From positions 6,554,001 to 6,618,000 of the forward strand of contig JAFFSR010000249.1 of assembly GCA_017163975.1 (NCBI GenBank): DNA of 64,000 bases, given 5' to 3'. A program made the position numbers and the translations under genes. The notes below the pieces were generated by a model, which was given only the letters and a program-made list of their open reading frames with translations, ran no database searches and was not told the origin of the DNA. Origin of the DNA: Anastatus disparis. Its lineage: Eukaryota; Arthropoda; Insecta; Hymenoptera; Eupelmidae. The stretch's first letter is position 1. Each line of letters opens with the position of its first letter. Positions 1-11,018 of the stretch are shown in pieces.

Positions 1-480
1 CAAATTTCGAAAAAACTTACAAATTTATTTATTTATTTATAAAATGTAGTAACTGGAACAGATTTAAGCATATAATTCAATTATCGTGCACGATAACTAA
101 ACCAATTTTTTGGTATAATCTTAGTTATCGTACCCTCTAACATGTGAGCATTGAAGAAAACATAACCTCAAAAAAAGATAAATCGACAAAAAATTCACCG
201 TATTCGACCCTCGATATTTGGTCGAGGGCTTGCTTACTGACAAAACGCATTTAGTTGGAAGCGCGGAAACTGACACACGGTGTATAGAAATCTGAAAATC
301 GAGCAACACGGTATTTGACGCATGCATCAATTCTTATATTTTTAATAATATTTCAAATATTTTTCTATACATAATTAATCAATCATGCTTATTAAATAAA
401 AGATGCTTCAATGTCTATAACTGATATCAATAGTTATCGAGAATTAATAGAAAAATACACATTTTTAAGCAAATTCTTAG
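1..480. other. AT-rich non-coding segment
   Basis: No supported gene. The only structure I see is a perfect 16-bp palindrome, TTATCGTGCACGATAA, at 81-96. The 69-residue open frame on the minus strand here has no recognisable features and is probably chance. Confidence 0.5.
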
Positions 481-1330
481 AGTAGTGTTTACGTAAGATC
501 CAAAAAAAATGAAAAATTTAAAATAAATTTTTTTCAAAATTTTCAAAATGCTCTAAAATTATGACTGCGCTAAGAAAATAAGTTTTCCAAAGCTTGTTTC
601 ATTAAGGCAATAACGAATAATTTTCAGAATAATTTCATAGCAAATCTATGGAATGGTTTTAGTGTAATAAAAAAAAAAAAAAAACATTGTTTCAAAATTT
701 TCAAAATTCTCTTAAATTAAAACTGCGCTAAGAAAATAAGTTTTCCAAAGCTTATTTCCTTTTGACAGTAACGAATAACTTGCATAAAAATTTTGGAGCA
801 AATCTGTCGAATGGTTTTCGTAAAATAGAAAAATAATAAAAAATAACAACTTTCTTAAAAATTTTCAAAATGCTCTAAAATTAATAGTGTGCCAAGAAAA
901 TCAGTTGTCAAATGTTTTTATTATTTTAACAGTAGCAAATAATTACTATAAAAATTTTTAAACAAATTCTTAGAGTAGTTTACATAAAATACCAAAAAAA
1001 TGAAAAATCAAAATATTTTTAAAATTCTTAAAATGGCTCTAAAAAAGAACTGAGCTGAAAAGATCAATTTTCAATAGCTTCCCCCCAGTTAGACAAAAAA
1101 ATAAATTGCATGCAAAATTTAAAGCAAATCCATCATGTGGTTCTCGAGATATTTTTGGCGTACCGAATTCATACACACTCACACACACACACACATACAC
1201 ACACATACAGACATTTTCTGGAAACCACTTTTTTTGACTCCTTTAGTCTAAATATGTACAAATTAATAAAAAAATAGAAAAAAATTTTTTTTATTGATAC
1301 AATGCTTTTTCTATGAGAAAGCAAAAATAT
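481..1330 (-). repeat. Degenerate ~180-bp tandem array with hairpin end
   Basis: Four to five imperfect units each carry the phrases 'tgctctaaaatta', 'gcgctaagaaaataagttt' and 'ttacgtaa' variants. The array ends in a CA-rich microsatellite at about 1172-1208 and a hairpin (TGCTTTTTCTATGAGAAAGCA in two halves) at 1303-1323. The same units, microsatellite and hairpin recur in the opposite orientation at 25328-27100, so this is one interspersed repeat family. No protein is encoded. The hairpin end may mark the element terminus, but no target duplication was found. Confidence 0.75.
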
Positions 1331-1529
1331 TTTTATTATGAATTAAAAGTGAAAAATCACAATCATTAACTTTTACTAGTACACAAATATATATAACCTT
1401 AGTCATTTTAAGAGAATTATTAAATAAGTTAAAAATTAAGGAAATAAATATAGGAAAATGTTAGCTAATATAAAATTTAGACTGGTCAGAGATACTAAAC
1501 ATTATTGATAGTGTATTTAATAAGACATC

Positions 1530-2646
1530 AATTAGAATTTTGATCTACACAGGAACTTTAATTTATGTTCCTGAAGGAAAAAGAGATGAAATATTTAAAG
1601 AATTACGCAATTCACCAATAGGAGGTCATAGAGCTGTCTCCAAAACTTATACTAGAATGCGAAGATTATATTATTGGGAGAATTTAAAAGAAGATATACA
1701 AAGACGAATTCAACAATGCTTAGATGGTCAGTTGAAAAAATTGGTTATATTGAAAGTGAAACAACCAATGATGATTACGGACACCCCTGAAACAGTATTT
1801 CATAAAATATCAATGGATATTGTCGGACCACTTAATATAACAAAAAATAGAAATCAGTATATATCAACTATACAAGATGGATTATCAAAATTTCGTATGG
1901 CAATACCGATTCCAAATGCTTTATCAATTACAATTGCTGATGTATTTATAAAACGATTTATTTGTGTATTCGGAAGTCCTAGAATAATTTTAACAGGTCA
2001 AGGACAAAACTTCTTAAGTAGTCTAATGGTTAGAATTTCTAAAAGATTTGGGATAAAAAAGGTCAAAACAACAGCCTTTTATCCACAATCAAATGGATAT
2101 TTGGAAAGATCCCATCATGCATTAATAGAATATTTAAAACACTATACAAATATAGATAATGAGTGGAACGAATAGTTAGAATTAGCTACCTTTAATTACA
2201 ACACATGTATACATGAAAGCACCAGACATACACCATTTGAAGTTGTTTTTGGTAGATTGGCACGTATGCCCTCGAGTAACCCTCTAAGGGAAGGTGATCT
2301 ATTACCTTCTTATAAAGGTTGCATAATTGAGTTAGTTACAAGATTAAATGGTATACAAAAACTTGCCTACGAAAACTTGTTACAATCCAAATTCAAATTA
2401 AAACAATACTATGATCGGAAAATTAATCCTAAAAATTTCAAAATAGGAGATTATGTATTTTTCTTGTCAGGACCAGAGCCAGGAAAATTCGGCAATCATT
2501 ATTCTGGTCCCCACAAAATACTTGAAGTATTAAGTAAGAATAATGTTCGCATACAGATCAATAAAAAAAGTAAAATTGTCCATTCTAATAGAATAAGACT
2601 TTCATCTATTAACAAAGAAATTAACAATCACAAAAAAAAACAATAA
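1530..2646 (+). pseudogene. pol: Ty3/gypsy integrase fragment, inactivated
   Basis: This is the C-terminal part of a gypsy Pol: integrase zinc-binding region, rve catalytic core and C-terminal tail. The zinc region (about 1620-1740) keeps the two histidines, but the last cysteine of the C-x2-C pair is a glycine. In the core, the first catalytic Asp is seen in SMDIVGP (about 1813-1833), the second is replaced by Gly in the ILTGQGQ stretch (about 1990-2010), and the Glu is kept in the YLERSHH stretch (about 2100). An in-frame TAG at 2173-2175 interrupts the frame, which then runs on in the same phase to 2646 (tail with GPEPGKFGNHYSGPHKI). Protease, RT and RNase H are absent upstream, so the copy is 5'-truncated near 1500. 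Integration activity is excluded by the lost Asp and the stop. Confidence 0.85.
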
Positions 2647-2667
2647 AGGTGAAACCCATTAAATGAA

Positions 2668-4446
2668 ATGAAAATTAATCTTTTTTTCTCTGTTACAGGA
2701 AACAAAATTTCAATCAAAATGATGCTATTTTTATTTCCATTACTACTTACTACAGGCATCCACGGATTGATTGGTTATGACTGCGGATCACGTTATTTAA
2801 ATGTAACTACCTTATCTTTACTGGACGTAGATGAATGTGAAATACCTAGTGAAGCTATTAATGTTACGAAAACTTACGTACAATTGTTACAATTGAATGA
2901 ATTAATAGAAACTCAAGTATATCAATGTAAACTTGAAGTTCATCAAACCATTTATAGATATGTAATGTTTTTATATTTTTCAATTGTAGCAAATGGCGAA
3001 AGCGAATTCATCCAAGAATTAAGTCAAAAGACCTGTCAAGAAATTCATATTACCGGTATTTTAAAACTAAGCACGCAAAATGTAGTGCACGATCTCAAAT
3101 CTAATAATTCGATTACACATAGCGTAACCTTTGCAGGTAAAATAGATAAAGATGGTTCTTGTGCGGGTACGGCTCACTCAGATCCTTACGGAACTTGGGA
3201 ATCCGTGGTCGTACAGAGAACAATTAAAATTACGTAATATGATTAGACCACTCGCGTATCTTTGGATAAAAATTTATTATATCTGAGATCAGGCACTACT
3301 TGTTCTTTATCTGGAGGAAATTGTATAGATATCGGAAAATATACTTTTTGGAATCCCCTCCCATAAGATAATTGTAAATTTAATCAACATGGAATTTTAT
3401 ATAAAGGATATGCTCATAAAATGACAGATCCTGATATGGGAATGTTCCAAACAGTATATCACTAACTACTGATGCTATAACCTTTACATCAACTGCTAAA
3501 TGTAAACAAAATATTTGCGGATATATATTAATTAAGACAGAACACCCGAAATTATTAATTTTAGAAACTAGCAAACGTGATTCATTTGCAATTCCGAAAA
3601 AACCATCTGTATCCAATTTAGATATTTTTGCATACATAAATTCAAAATTTGTTTATGTAGAGAGACATATCCGTACTTAAATAAAACAATTATATCGGGA
3701 TGTAATTTTTCAAAAATGTAACGTAGAAAGAAAAACTTTAAAAAATGCTTTGTCAATTGCTGTACAAGCTCTTGATGAGTTTGCATATAATTTAATGAAA
3801 GGCCCGGAATATATGGCGGTAATAGCAGGAGAGGTGGTGCATATAGTAAAATGTATCCCTGTCGAAGTTAAATTAGAACATAGAAATCACTGTCACGCAA
3901 GTCTCACGTAAAAATACAACTTATTTTCTAACACCAAAAACTCATATCTTAAAAAATATAGGTACTAAAGTTGCCTGTAATGCATTGTTACCTGCATACT
4001 ACTTTTTAGGAGAAACTTGGCATAAACTTTTACCAAGACCCATATAAACATTAGCTCCCGCAACCTTGAAACCAAGTGCTAAACCGACTTGGAAATATAC
4101 AAACCCAGCTGACCTAGCTACTAGCGGTATCTATACTGAAAGAGATTTGAATGAGCTAAGGGAACGTATAATATTTCCTGTTGAACGACCAGCATTATTA
4201 AACGACATTGTCAAAGAATTGAATGACCATCCCATTTCCGATGGGAATGGTGCAATAATAAAATTACTAAATGAAGAAGTAATCACAAAAATAGCAGCAT
4301 CTGTATGGTCAAAGATATGGCAACAGTTTATCAGTTGCGGTACCGTTAGTGCAGGAATTATAGCGGTAATTACAATAATACAATTTATTAAACTTGTAAT
4401 AGACGTTTTGATACGTAAATATACACTACACTCGGTGTCTGGATGA
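2668..4446 (+). pseudogene. env: Env-like glycoprotein of the gypsy element, broken
   Basis: Directly downstream of the integrase lies a class of secreted/membrane glycoprotein that I recognise as resembling jingchuvirus (chuvirus-like) glycoproteins captured by insect retroelements. The open frame 2668-3237 starts with a leader. The more plausible start is the ATG at 2719, which gives a typical signal peptide (MMLFLFPLLLTTGIHG) followed by a Cys-containing ectodomain with N-glycosylation sites. The frame is closed at 3235 and further stops and frameshifts follow. The C-terminal part reappears at 4066-4446 with a hydrophobic transmembrane stretch (about 4340-4415) and a short tail that may extend to about 4680. 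At least three lesions make it non-functional. The family name is from memory of related insect sequences; the signal peptide, the membrane segment and the position after integrase are seen directly. Confidence 0.7.
2681..2700 (+). promoter_or_regulatory. Candidate splice acceptor for env mRNA
   Basis: A pyrimidine run (TTTTTTTCTCTGTTACAG) ends in AG at about 2699, 20 bases upstream of the likely env start codon at 2719. Env of insect gypsy-type retroviruses is translated from a spliced RNA, so an acceptor here fits. The matching donor would lie in the missing 5' part. Confidence 0.45.
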
Positions 4447-5218
4447 TCTATACATCTTCTGAGTGCTATATGGAGAACACTTGCCCACATACTTTTACAA
4501 TTACACCGAACTCGTGCACCCACCGAGAGTGAAAAATTAGAACAATCCTCTGATAAAAAAATATTAGTACAGAAACAAAAGATGAAACAACTACAACTGA
4601 GAAATCAAATATTTATCCAAATGATGAACTGAATAAAATGGAAACACAAGATGAGAAATCAAAACATGTCTTTATACCTTAAGTACAGAGGCATGCGTTT
4701 GCTAGATCGCCATACTGCCTCCTAGCAACCGTTCTAGGCGTAGGGTGTCACGTACCCTCTAAAATTTAAGAATTATTTCGTTTATCTTTACGCTGATATA
4801 TTTCCCAATAGACAAATTTTTAATTAATAATGGAATTTCATTTTTTTCTTTTAAAATTTTATTTATAGCTATGCTTAAAGCGTCATGTGAAATTGCTATG
4901 CATATCGATTAGCCATATTCAAATGTTAACGATCAAATGTCCCTCGCGAAATACCGGACACCCAATACTTATCGTAAGAAAATCAATATTTCTTTTTAAT
5001 TTAATTGAACAAAAAGTGAAAGTAAATCAAATAAATTTATTAAAGAAATTAAAAAATAACTAATGTTTTTTCTATTCTAGCTTTGATAAAATTTTTGTTT
5101 GTTATCTTTTCTTTTCAATCTTTCTTTAGTAAATTTTATTTAAAAACAGAATCTTTAATATATACATTTTGTAAGTTTAGATGTATTTCTAAATTTAATT
5201 ACAATTGTTCTTTTTATA
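4447..5218. other. 3' remnant of env-gypsy and AT-rich spacer
   Basis: No intact gene. Up to about 4690 the plus strand could still be the cytoplasmic tail of the env-like gene. A 3' LTR is expected nearby, but I could not delimit one by TG..CA ends or by a matching 5' copy. Confidence 0.35.
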
Positions 5219-5220
5219 TA

Positions 5221-6286
5221 CACTCCCGCTCACACGAAGTTGCCCACCATGACCAGTTGAGGTAAGATATAAAAAATTTCACTGTTTCCTTGGAAAGCGT
5301 ATGAAAAATTTTGAAAAGATGGGTTTGAAAGGTATTTTAGAGCTCTTTCAAATGCTGATAGTTTGATTTAAGAATATCGATATTTGAACCATATTTATAG
5401 AGCTAAAAAAAAGAAAAAATTTCAAAAATTTTTTGCCCATGTTTAACACTGGGCCAATTCTAACAAAATTATTCTACACTAACGTTATACCTCTGAAATT
5501 AAAGTTTTTTTTGCCCTCTTTCAAACGCTGTTTGGTTTTTCATGCTATGACAAACCGTTAAGAAGTTATAACGATTTTTCTGAAAAAATTAGCTTTTTTT
5601 CAGCTTGCTATATCTCGTAAACATTACACCGTATTAAAAAATGCCGGAGAAAAAAAATGTTCGATTTCAAGTGAAGAATATGTATATGAAATTTCATAGC
5701 TCGCGATAGTTATTTTTTTTTACATTTGGAATATTTGTCGATTTTTTATTAAAATTTAAAATTATAACAGGGTAAAAAAGTGTAAAAAAAAATTTTTTTA
5801 TCGCGAGCTATAAAATTTTATATATTTATTCTTTAATCAAAAACAAACATTTTTTTTCTTTGACATTTTTCAATACGGTGTAATGCTTACGAGATATAGC
5901 AAGCTGCAAAAAAGCTAATTTTTTTAGAAAAATCGTTATAACTTCTTAACGATTTGTCGTAGCATAAAAAACCAAACAGCATTTGAAAGAGGACTGATAA
6001 ATCTTTAATTTGAGAGGTATAACATTAACGTAGAATAATTTTGCTAGAATTGACCCAGTATTAAACATGGGCAATAAATTTTTAAAATTTTTTCTTTCTT
6101 TTAGCTCTATAAATATAAGTTAAATATAGATATTCTTAAATCAAACAATTAACATTTGGAAGAGCTCTAAAAAACCTTTCAACCCATCTTTTCAAAATTT
6201 TTTAATACGCTTTCCAATGGTACAGTAAAACTTTTTATATTTCACCTTGACTGATTAGGGTGGGCAACTTCGTATGAGCGGGAGTG
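5221..6286. mobile_element. Long palindromic MITE, TACACTCCC family, copy 1
   Basis: The element is a near-complete inverted repeat. It starts CACTCCCGCTCACACGAAG and ends with the complementary arm finishing GAGCGGGAGTG, and it is flanked by TA on both sides (5219-5220, 6287-6288). The arms pair over roughly 500 bp each, including the phrases 'aaagcgtat', 'gggcaa', 'gttataacgatttttctgaaaaaatt' in parts and 'tatatctcgtaa'. There is no coding capacity. TA duplication and simple inverted repeats fit a Tc1/mariner-type non-autonomous element, but no transposase is present to prove it. A second copy lies at 12740-14580. Confidence 0.85.
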
Positions 6287-6296
6287 TATATATATA

Positions 6297-6682
6297 CAGA
6301 GTGGGCCAAAAGTACCGGAACGGTGAAATAACTCTGCGAGATTGTATTTTAGGAGCTTAAAACAAAAGATAAAGGATATTTTCTTGGCTATCCGACGGTG
6401 ATAATGACCATGACCTTGACCATAACCTCGAATGTCATTTCAAGGTCAAGTTAATTTCTTTAAATGGGAACCTATAATTTTCATTTCTGAGGTGAAAATT
6501 ATGGGTTACCATTTAAAGAAATTAACTTGACCTTGAAATGACATTCGAGGTTATGGTCAAGGTCATGACCATTATCACCGTTGAATAGCCAAGAAAATAT
6601 TCTCTATCTTTTATTTGAAGCTTTTTTCCTAAAATACAATCCCGCAGAGTTATTTCGCCGTTCCGGTACTTTTGGCCCACCC

Positions 6683-6684
<2 letters not shown>
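6297..6684. mobile_element. Foldback MITE with CAGRGTGGGCC ends
   Basis: The inverted arms begin CAGAGTGGGCCAAAAGTACC and end with the complement (GGTACTTTTGGCCCACCCTG). They meet at a short centre near 6490. The left flank is TA; the right flank is TG. Both arms carry TCAAGGTCA or its complement (about 6405-6460 and 6525-6570). Non-coding. An adjacent TA microsatellite probably inflated the right flank. Confidence 0.8.

Positions 6685-6685
<1 letters not shown>

Positions 6686-6732
<47 letters not shown>
6686..6732. repeat. TA microsatellite
   Basis: About 20 TA dinucleotides lie between two TA-flanked MITEs. They give rise to spurious YIYIYI open frames on both strands. Confidence 0.9.
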
Positions 6733-6735
<3 letters not shown>

Positions 6736-7050
6736 GGTGACCCATTTTCATTGCTATTCCCGGATTGTTCGGATCCTAAGACAGATAGGAAAAAATTGTT
6801 CAGACAAAAGTTGTAGGAGACGAAAGGGGCCAAATGATGGTCCTAACAACTTTGACCTTGAACCTGACCTTCAAGGTTATGTCAAGGTCAAGTGGTTTTT
6901 TTTTAATAAGAACACCTATTCTTGATCCTGGATTCGGAAAAAGTGGGAAATTTTACGTTCAAAATCATATTGACACATTTTTTTTAAGGTCATTTCAAGG
7001 TCAAATGAAGGTCAAACTCCGAAAAATCTATTTTAAGTCGTTTTCTCCAT
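6733..7050. mobile_element. Single arm of a CACGGTGGGCC-type MITE
   Basis: It begins CACGGTGACCCATTTT after TA and contains several AAGGTCA motifs (about 6857-6890 and 6985-7015). It resembles the left arm of the complete palindromic element at 52734-53467, but the mirror arm is missing, so the copy is truncated or recombined. Non-coding. Confidence 0.6.
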
Positions 7051-7199
7051 GAGTAACAAGCTTGAGTGGTTCAAATTGATCGTATGTTTAATAGGGGCAT
7101 TCACACACCCAAAGCTTTCACATCCTAGTAAACAAATATCAAACTTGCACATCCGAACTGCATGCTCTTCATAGCCTCACATGCTGAACTGTTACACTA

Positions 7200-8134
7200 G
7201 ACATCGCCTAGTCGCACACATCTCTACCCCATGTATGATGTTTGTTTAACGGAAACTTTAAGACCATTAAAGCTTCTGTTGTAAATGTGTCACAGATAGT
7301 CGCTCTCATAACACAGTCACTAAAGCACCTGTTGATTCGAACGATGTACAAATAGTAAAAGCACATACAGATGGTAGCAGAGAGGCATCCTGTCATGCTG
7401 TGAAGAAGTGTGGTTCTGGGAATAGTGTCTTCGTGATGTCCAGCGGACTGGACTGCTCTGCGGCTAATTTTGGGTCGGAGGATTATGCTTGCGCTGTTCT
7501 GGGAACCATACTTCTGACTTTTGAACGTTCAAATATTGTATCTGTTACTGAAATCTCTAATTCTGAAAATAAAAATAAGGACAGGATGTCAGTTGGGCGT
7601 GAGATCTTTGGCGGTCCGAGTGTTGCATTCTCATTGCTGGTTAGACTTTCTGGAGATGACTTGGCGCAGAAGGTATTTATGGCTAGGCGTAGATTAACGG
7701 GTTTTTCGACAGCGGATCTAGATCCCTTCCTCTTCGGTAGGTTTTCTACCACCGAGCACCATTCTCAAATATATATAAATGAGTATCTTGAAAAAGATAA
7801 ATATATGAAATTTAAAAATCTTAAAAAGTAGGCTAAAGGAAAAGGTTGCAAGTTTGTTTGGTATAGAGGTGGTAAATTTATGATGAGAAGAAAGAGAGGG
7901 GAGAGAGTACACAGATTTGAAAGTGAACATGATTTAAATGAAATATTAGATAAATCTAAATGTATTGTAAAGAAAAATGTTAACGTAACTGATGTTGGGA
8001 AACACGATGAAGTTCTAACAAATAATGGATCTTCTGATATTGGTGAATTTCAACCTCACAATAGTGAGATAAGCTCGAATCAAGAATTAATTAAAAATTA
8101 TGCAATATCCGTAGATAGAGCCTCTCCCCAATAA
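7200..8134 (+). pseudogene. LINE ORF1 protein, one in-frame stop
   Basis: The open frame from about 7400 runs in one phase to 8134 except for a TAG at 7829-7831. It is a nucleic-acid-binding type ORF1: a middle region rich in S/T and basic residues (to about 7760), then a conserved C-terminal module with INEYLEKDKYMKFKNLKK before the stop and KFVWYRGGKFMMRRK after it. That module resembles the C-terminal ORF1 segment of insect LINEs and ends in an acidic tail. The start codon is not certain; coding-like sequence seems to begin upstream near 7200. The neighbour downstream is ORF2 of the same element. Confidence 0.65.
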
Positions 8135-8179
8135 CTGCGCTGGTCCTCTTCCGAGAGTCGAATAGGGAGGAGGGGTGAA

Positions 8180-11018
8180 CTGCACGCGTGCTACCTCTTT
8201 GAGGGCTCATATTGGGCAGGTGCGTGAACTTTTAGGTGGTTATAATTCTCACGATATATTTGGAATTGCTGAGACCTGGCTGGGTCCATCTGTACCGGAT
8301 GACGTCATTCGGGTCGGGGGTACAAAGTGTTAAGACAGGATAGAAACTTGCGTAGTGGAGGAGTTGCCTTGTATATTAAGAATAATCTAAAATGCACTAT
8401 TTTGGCCACTTCAGAGACGCAAACTAGTAATAGTAGCGGTAAGCCGAAGGTGCCTGAATATAATTTCTGTTCTGTGCAAGTTGGTGACTCCGAGCCCGTG
8501 CTGGTTTCTGTTATTTATTGTCTTCCTGCTGTTTCGTTTATTAGAAACTCAAACTTGTTGAATGATTTAAGAAATTTTTGCTCAGACTATTCTCATAAAA
8601 TTATAATGGGGGACTTGAATGCCGATCTCCTTATAGAGAGCAGTAATGCCAAGTTTCTTAGTAAGCTGTCAGCTGAGCTTTCATTATGGTTGGTCCAGCT
8701 CGGTGCTACGCATCATACTCCGACGTCTCACACGTGGATCGACCTGATCTTTGTCGATGACAACGATGTGGTGCTTGATGCACGGAACTTACCAGCGAGC
8801 TTTCACAGTCGGCATAATTTGATTGACGTCTGTTTGCCTTGCAACACTATAACTTTAGATAAAAAACCTATCATGTATAGAAACTATAAAAATATTTGCC
8901 CAACTGCATTGGGAGAAAAACTTGCCGGCTATGATTGGTCGCCACTTATGACTGATACACTTGACCCTGAATCTGCACTTGGTTGCCTCTGTGACAATCT
9001 TACTACTGCGATCGAGAATTTGGCGCCGTTGAAAGCGTTTAAGCCTAATAAAAATAAGTTTCCATGGATAGATGAAGAATTGTCACAGATGCGGCGTAAG
9101 AGAGGTGCTACATATCGTAGATACAAACGGACAGAGGACGAGCAGTATCTCCTTGAATTTCTGCAGTTGCGTAGGGTGGTAGACGAACGCACGGACCATG
9201 CTAAGACTGCTTATATTCAGAATAGACTGTTTAATGCTCTTGCGGGTGGTAATGTCTGGAAGGAGTTGAGAGACCTGGGACTGCTATCCGGACCTCAAGG
9301 GGATTTGAATGGATTCACTCCGGATTAGCTTAATGCGTACTTTGCTGGGGTGTCAGTTTCGCCACAGGAGGATAGTGAAGAGCGATTGAGAATTCTTTCT
9401 CAATGCAATGAAAGTGGGTTAACCTTTAAACCAATTAGTTTTAATGATGTTGTTCTTGCGATTTCACATTTTTCCTCACAGGCTTGTGGTGAGGATGGCA
9501 TTCCGCAGAGCGTAATAGTTGAAGCTTTACCATTTTTTGGTAAACATCTTGTAACTCTGTTCAACTCCTCTTTTGCACGGGGGGTCTTCCCTTGCTGCTG
9601 GAAGCAAGCGCGTAGAATACCATTGAAAAAGTGTGCTGCACCTAAGCAGCCAAAAGATTTTAGGCCTACAGCCATCTTATGTTTTCTTTCAAAGGTTCTT
9701 GAGAAGATTGCCCATGACCAACTGCAGGAGTACATTACATCCAAAAAATTGCTCAATCCTATGCAGACAAGGTTCAGGAAAAACCATTCTACGCAGACTG
9801 CTGTACTTGAGCTTACAGACGATATAAGGTCAGGTCTAGACAGGAAACTTGTCACGTTACTATTACTTTTTGACTTTAGTAAGGCATTCGACACGATCTC
9901 TCCCTCCAAACTTCTTGCGAGGCTTAGATCGATGGGGTTTTCCAGGGCCGCACTTAAATGGATTAACATTCATTTATCATGGACACAATTCATTTAAATG
10001 GATTAACTTCTATTTATCAGGTAGGAAACAAATGGTTTCCACGCATTTAAAGGAGGAATCAAATTGGCTAACAACCAATCTAGGAGTACCTCAGGGTACG
10101 GTGCTGGGGCCTCTGTTGTTTTGCCTTTACATAAATGACGCACTGGACTCTGGTTGCGTTGGGCATCTGCTGTATGCGGATGATCTTTAAATTTATACAC
10201 AGGTTCCTTATGATGATGTGGATGAGGAGATTCGTATTTTACAGAGGGCGGCCAGGGCGGTGTCGGGGTGGGCTGCTGGTCTTTCTCTGACTTTGAATGC
10301 TAGTAAAACAAAGGCGATCGTCTTTGGAAGTAATCGTTTTATTAAAAATTTTTATTTGAGTGAGCGAAAGACGATTGACCTGGGGAGCGGTATCGGTATT
10401 CTTTTCTCTGACACCATTACGAGCCTTGGTGTTGTACTCGACTCTAAACTGACTTAGGAACTGCACATTAATACGTTGACTAAAAAATTCAATAGAATGA
10501 TTTATAGCCTGCGGTTCTTCCGTCGGTACACCACTGAGGCTCTGCGTAAGCAGCTCGCAGCCACCCTGCTGTTCCCACATCTTGATTACTGCTCAGTGGT
10601 TTTGCTCGATGCTTCACAAGAGTTACGAAGACGACTACAGACAATGCAAAATTGATGTGTGAGATATGTATTAGGCGTGAGAATGGGTGATCACATCTCT
10701 CCCCATAGACAAGCTTTGGGTTGGCTACGTACTAATTCGAGGAGACAGTATTTTATGACTGTTTTCATGTACGAAATCGTACGTATGAATATTCCTGAAT
10801 ATCTAGTGGGTCTCTTCACTAGATATATACCCAGAGCGACCACTAGGGGTGAGATTAAAGATCTTGCGGTGTCCTTCATGCGCACTGAGACTGAAAGAAA
10901 TTCCTTTCAAGTTCAAGGTGCGCATTTTTGGAACTCCCTACCTGCTGATATTAAAAATCTTTCATCAATTAGCAGGTTTAAAGCCGCTCTGAGGAGGTAT
11001 TTACTCGACCTCGATTAA
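8180..11018 (+). pseudogene. LINE ORF2: endonuclease plus reverse transcriptase, broken
   Basis: The N-terminal exonuclease-endonuclease-phosphatase domain (about 8180-8860) shows the AETWLG stretch, MGDLNADL (about 8606-8630), THTWIDLIF (about 8720-8750) and SRHNLIDV (about 8808-8830). The reverse transcriptase (about 9400-10460) shows the FRPTAIL stretch, DFSKAFDT (about 9873-9895), GVPQGTVLGPLLF (about 10084-10122) and YADDL (about 10174-10188). The C-terminal region (10659-11018) has the usual FWNSLP motif. Lesions: a one-base loss in a G run at 8316-8320, TAG at 9326-9328, a partial tandem duplication with frame loss at about 9955-10020, TAA at 10188-10190, TAG at 10455-10457 and TGA near 10652. 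Confidence 0.85.

Noticed and set aside
4131..4523. 130-residue minus-strand open frame
   Set aside because: It is antisense to the env-like C-terminal region whose transmembrane segment is clearly on the plus strand.
6522..6925. Open frames with runs of Ile-Tyr on both strands
   Set aside because: They are created by the TA microsatellite and MITE arms; the same applies at 20814-21128 and at the end of the frame through 41328-41408.
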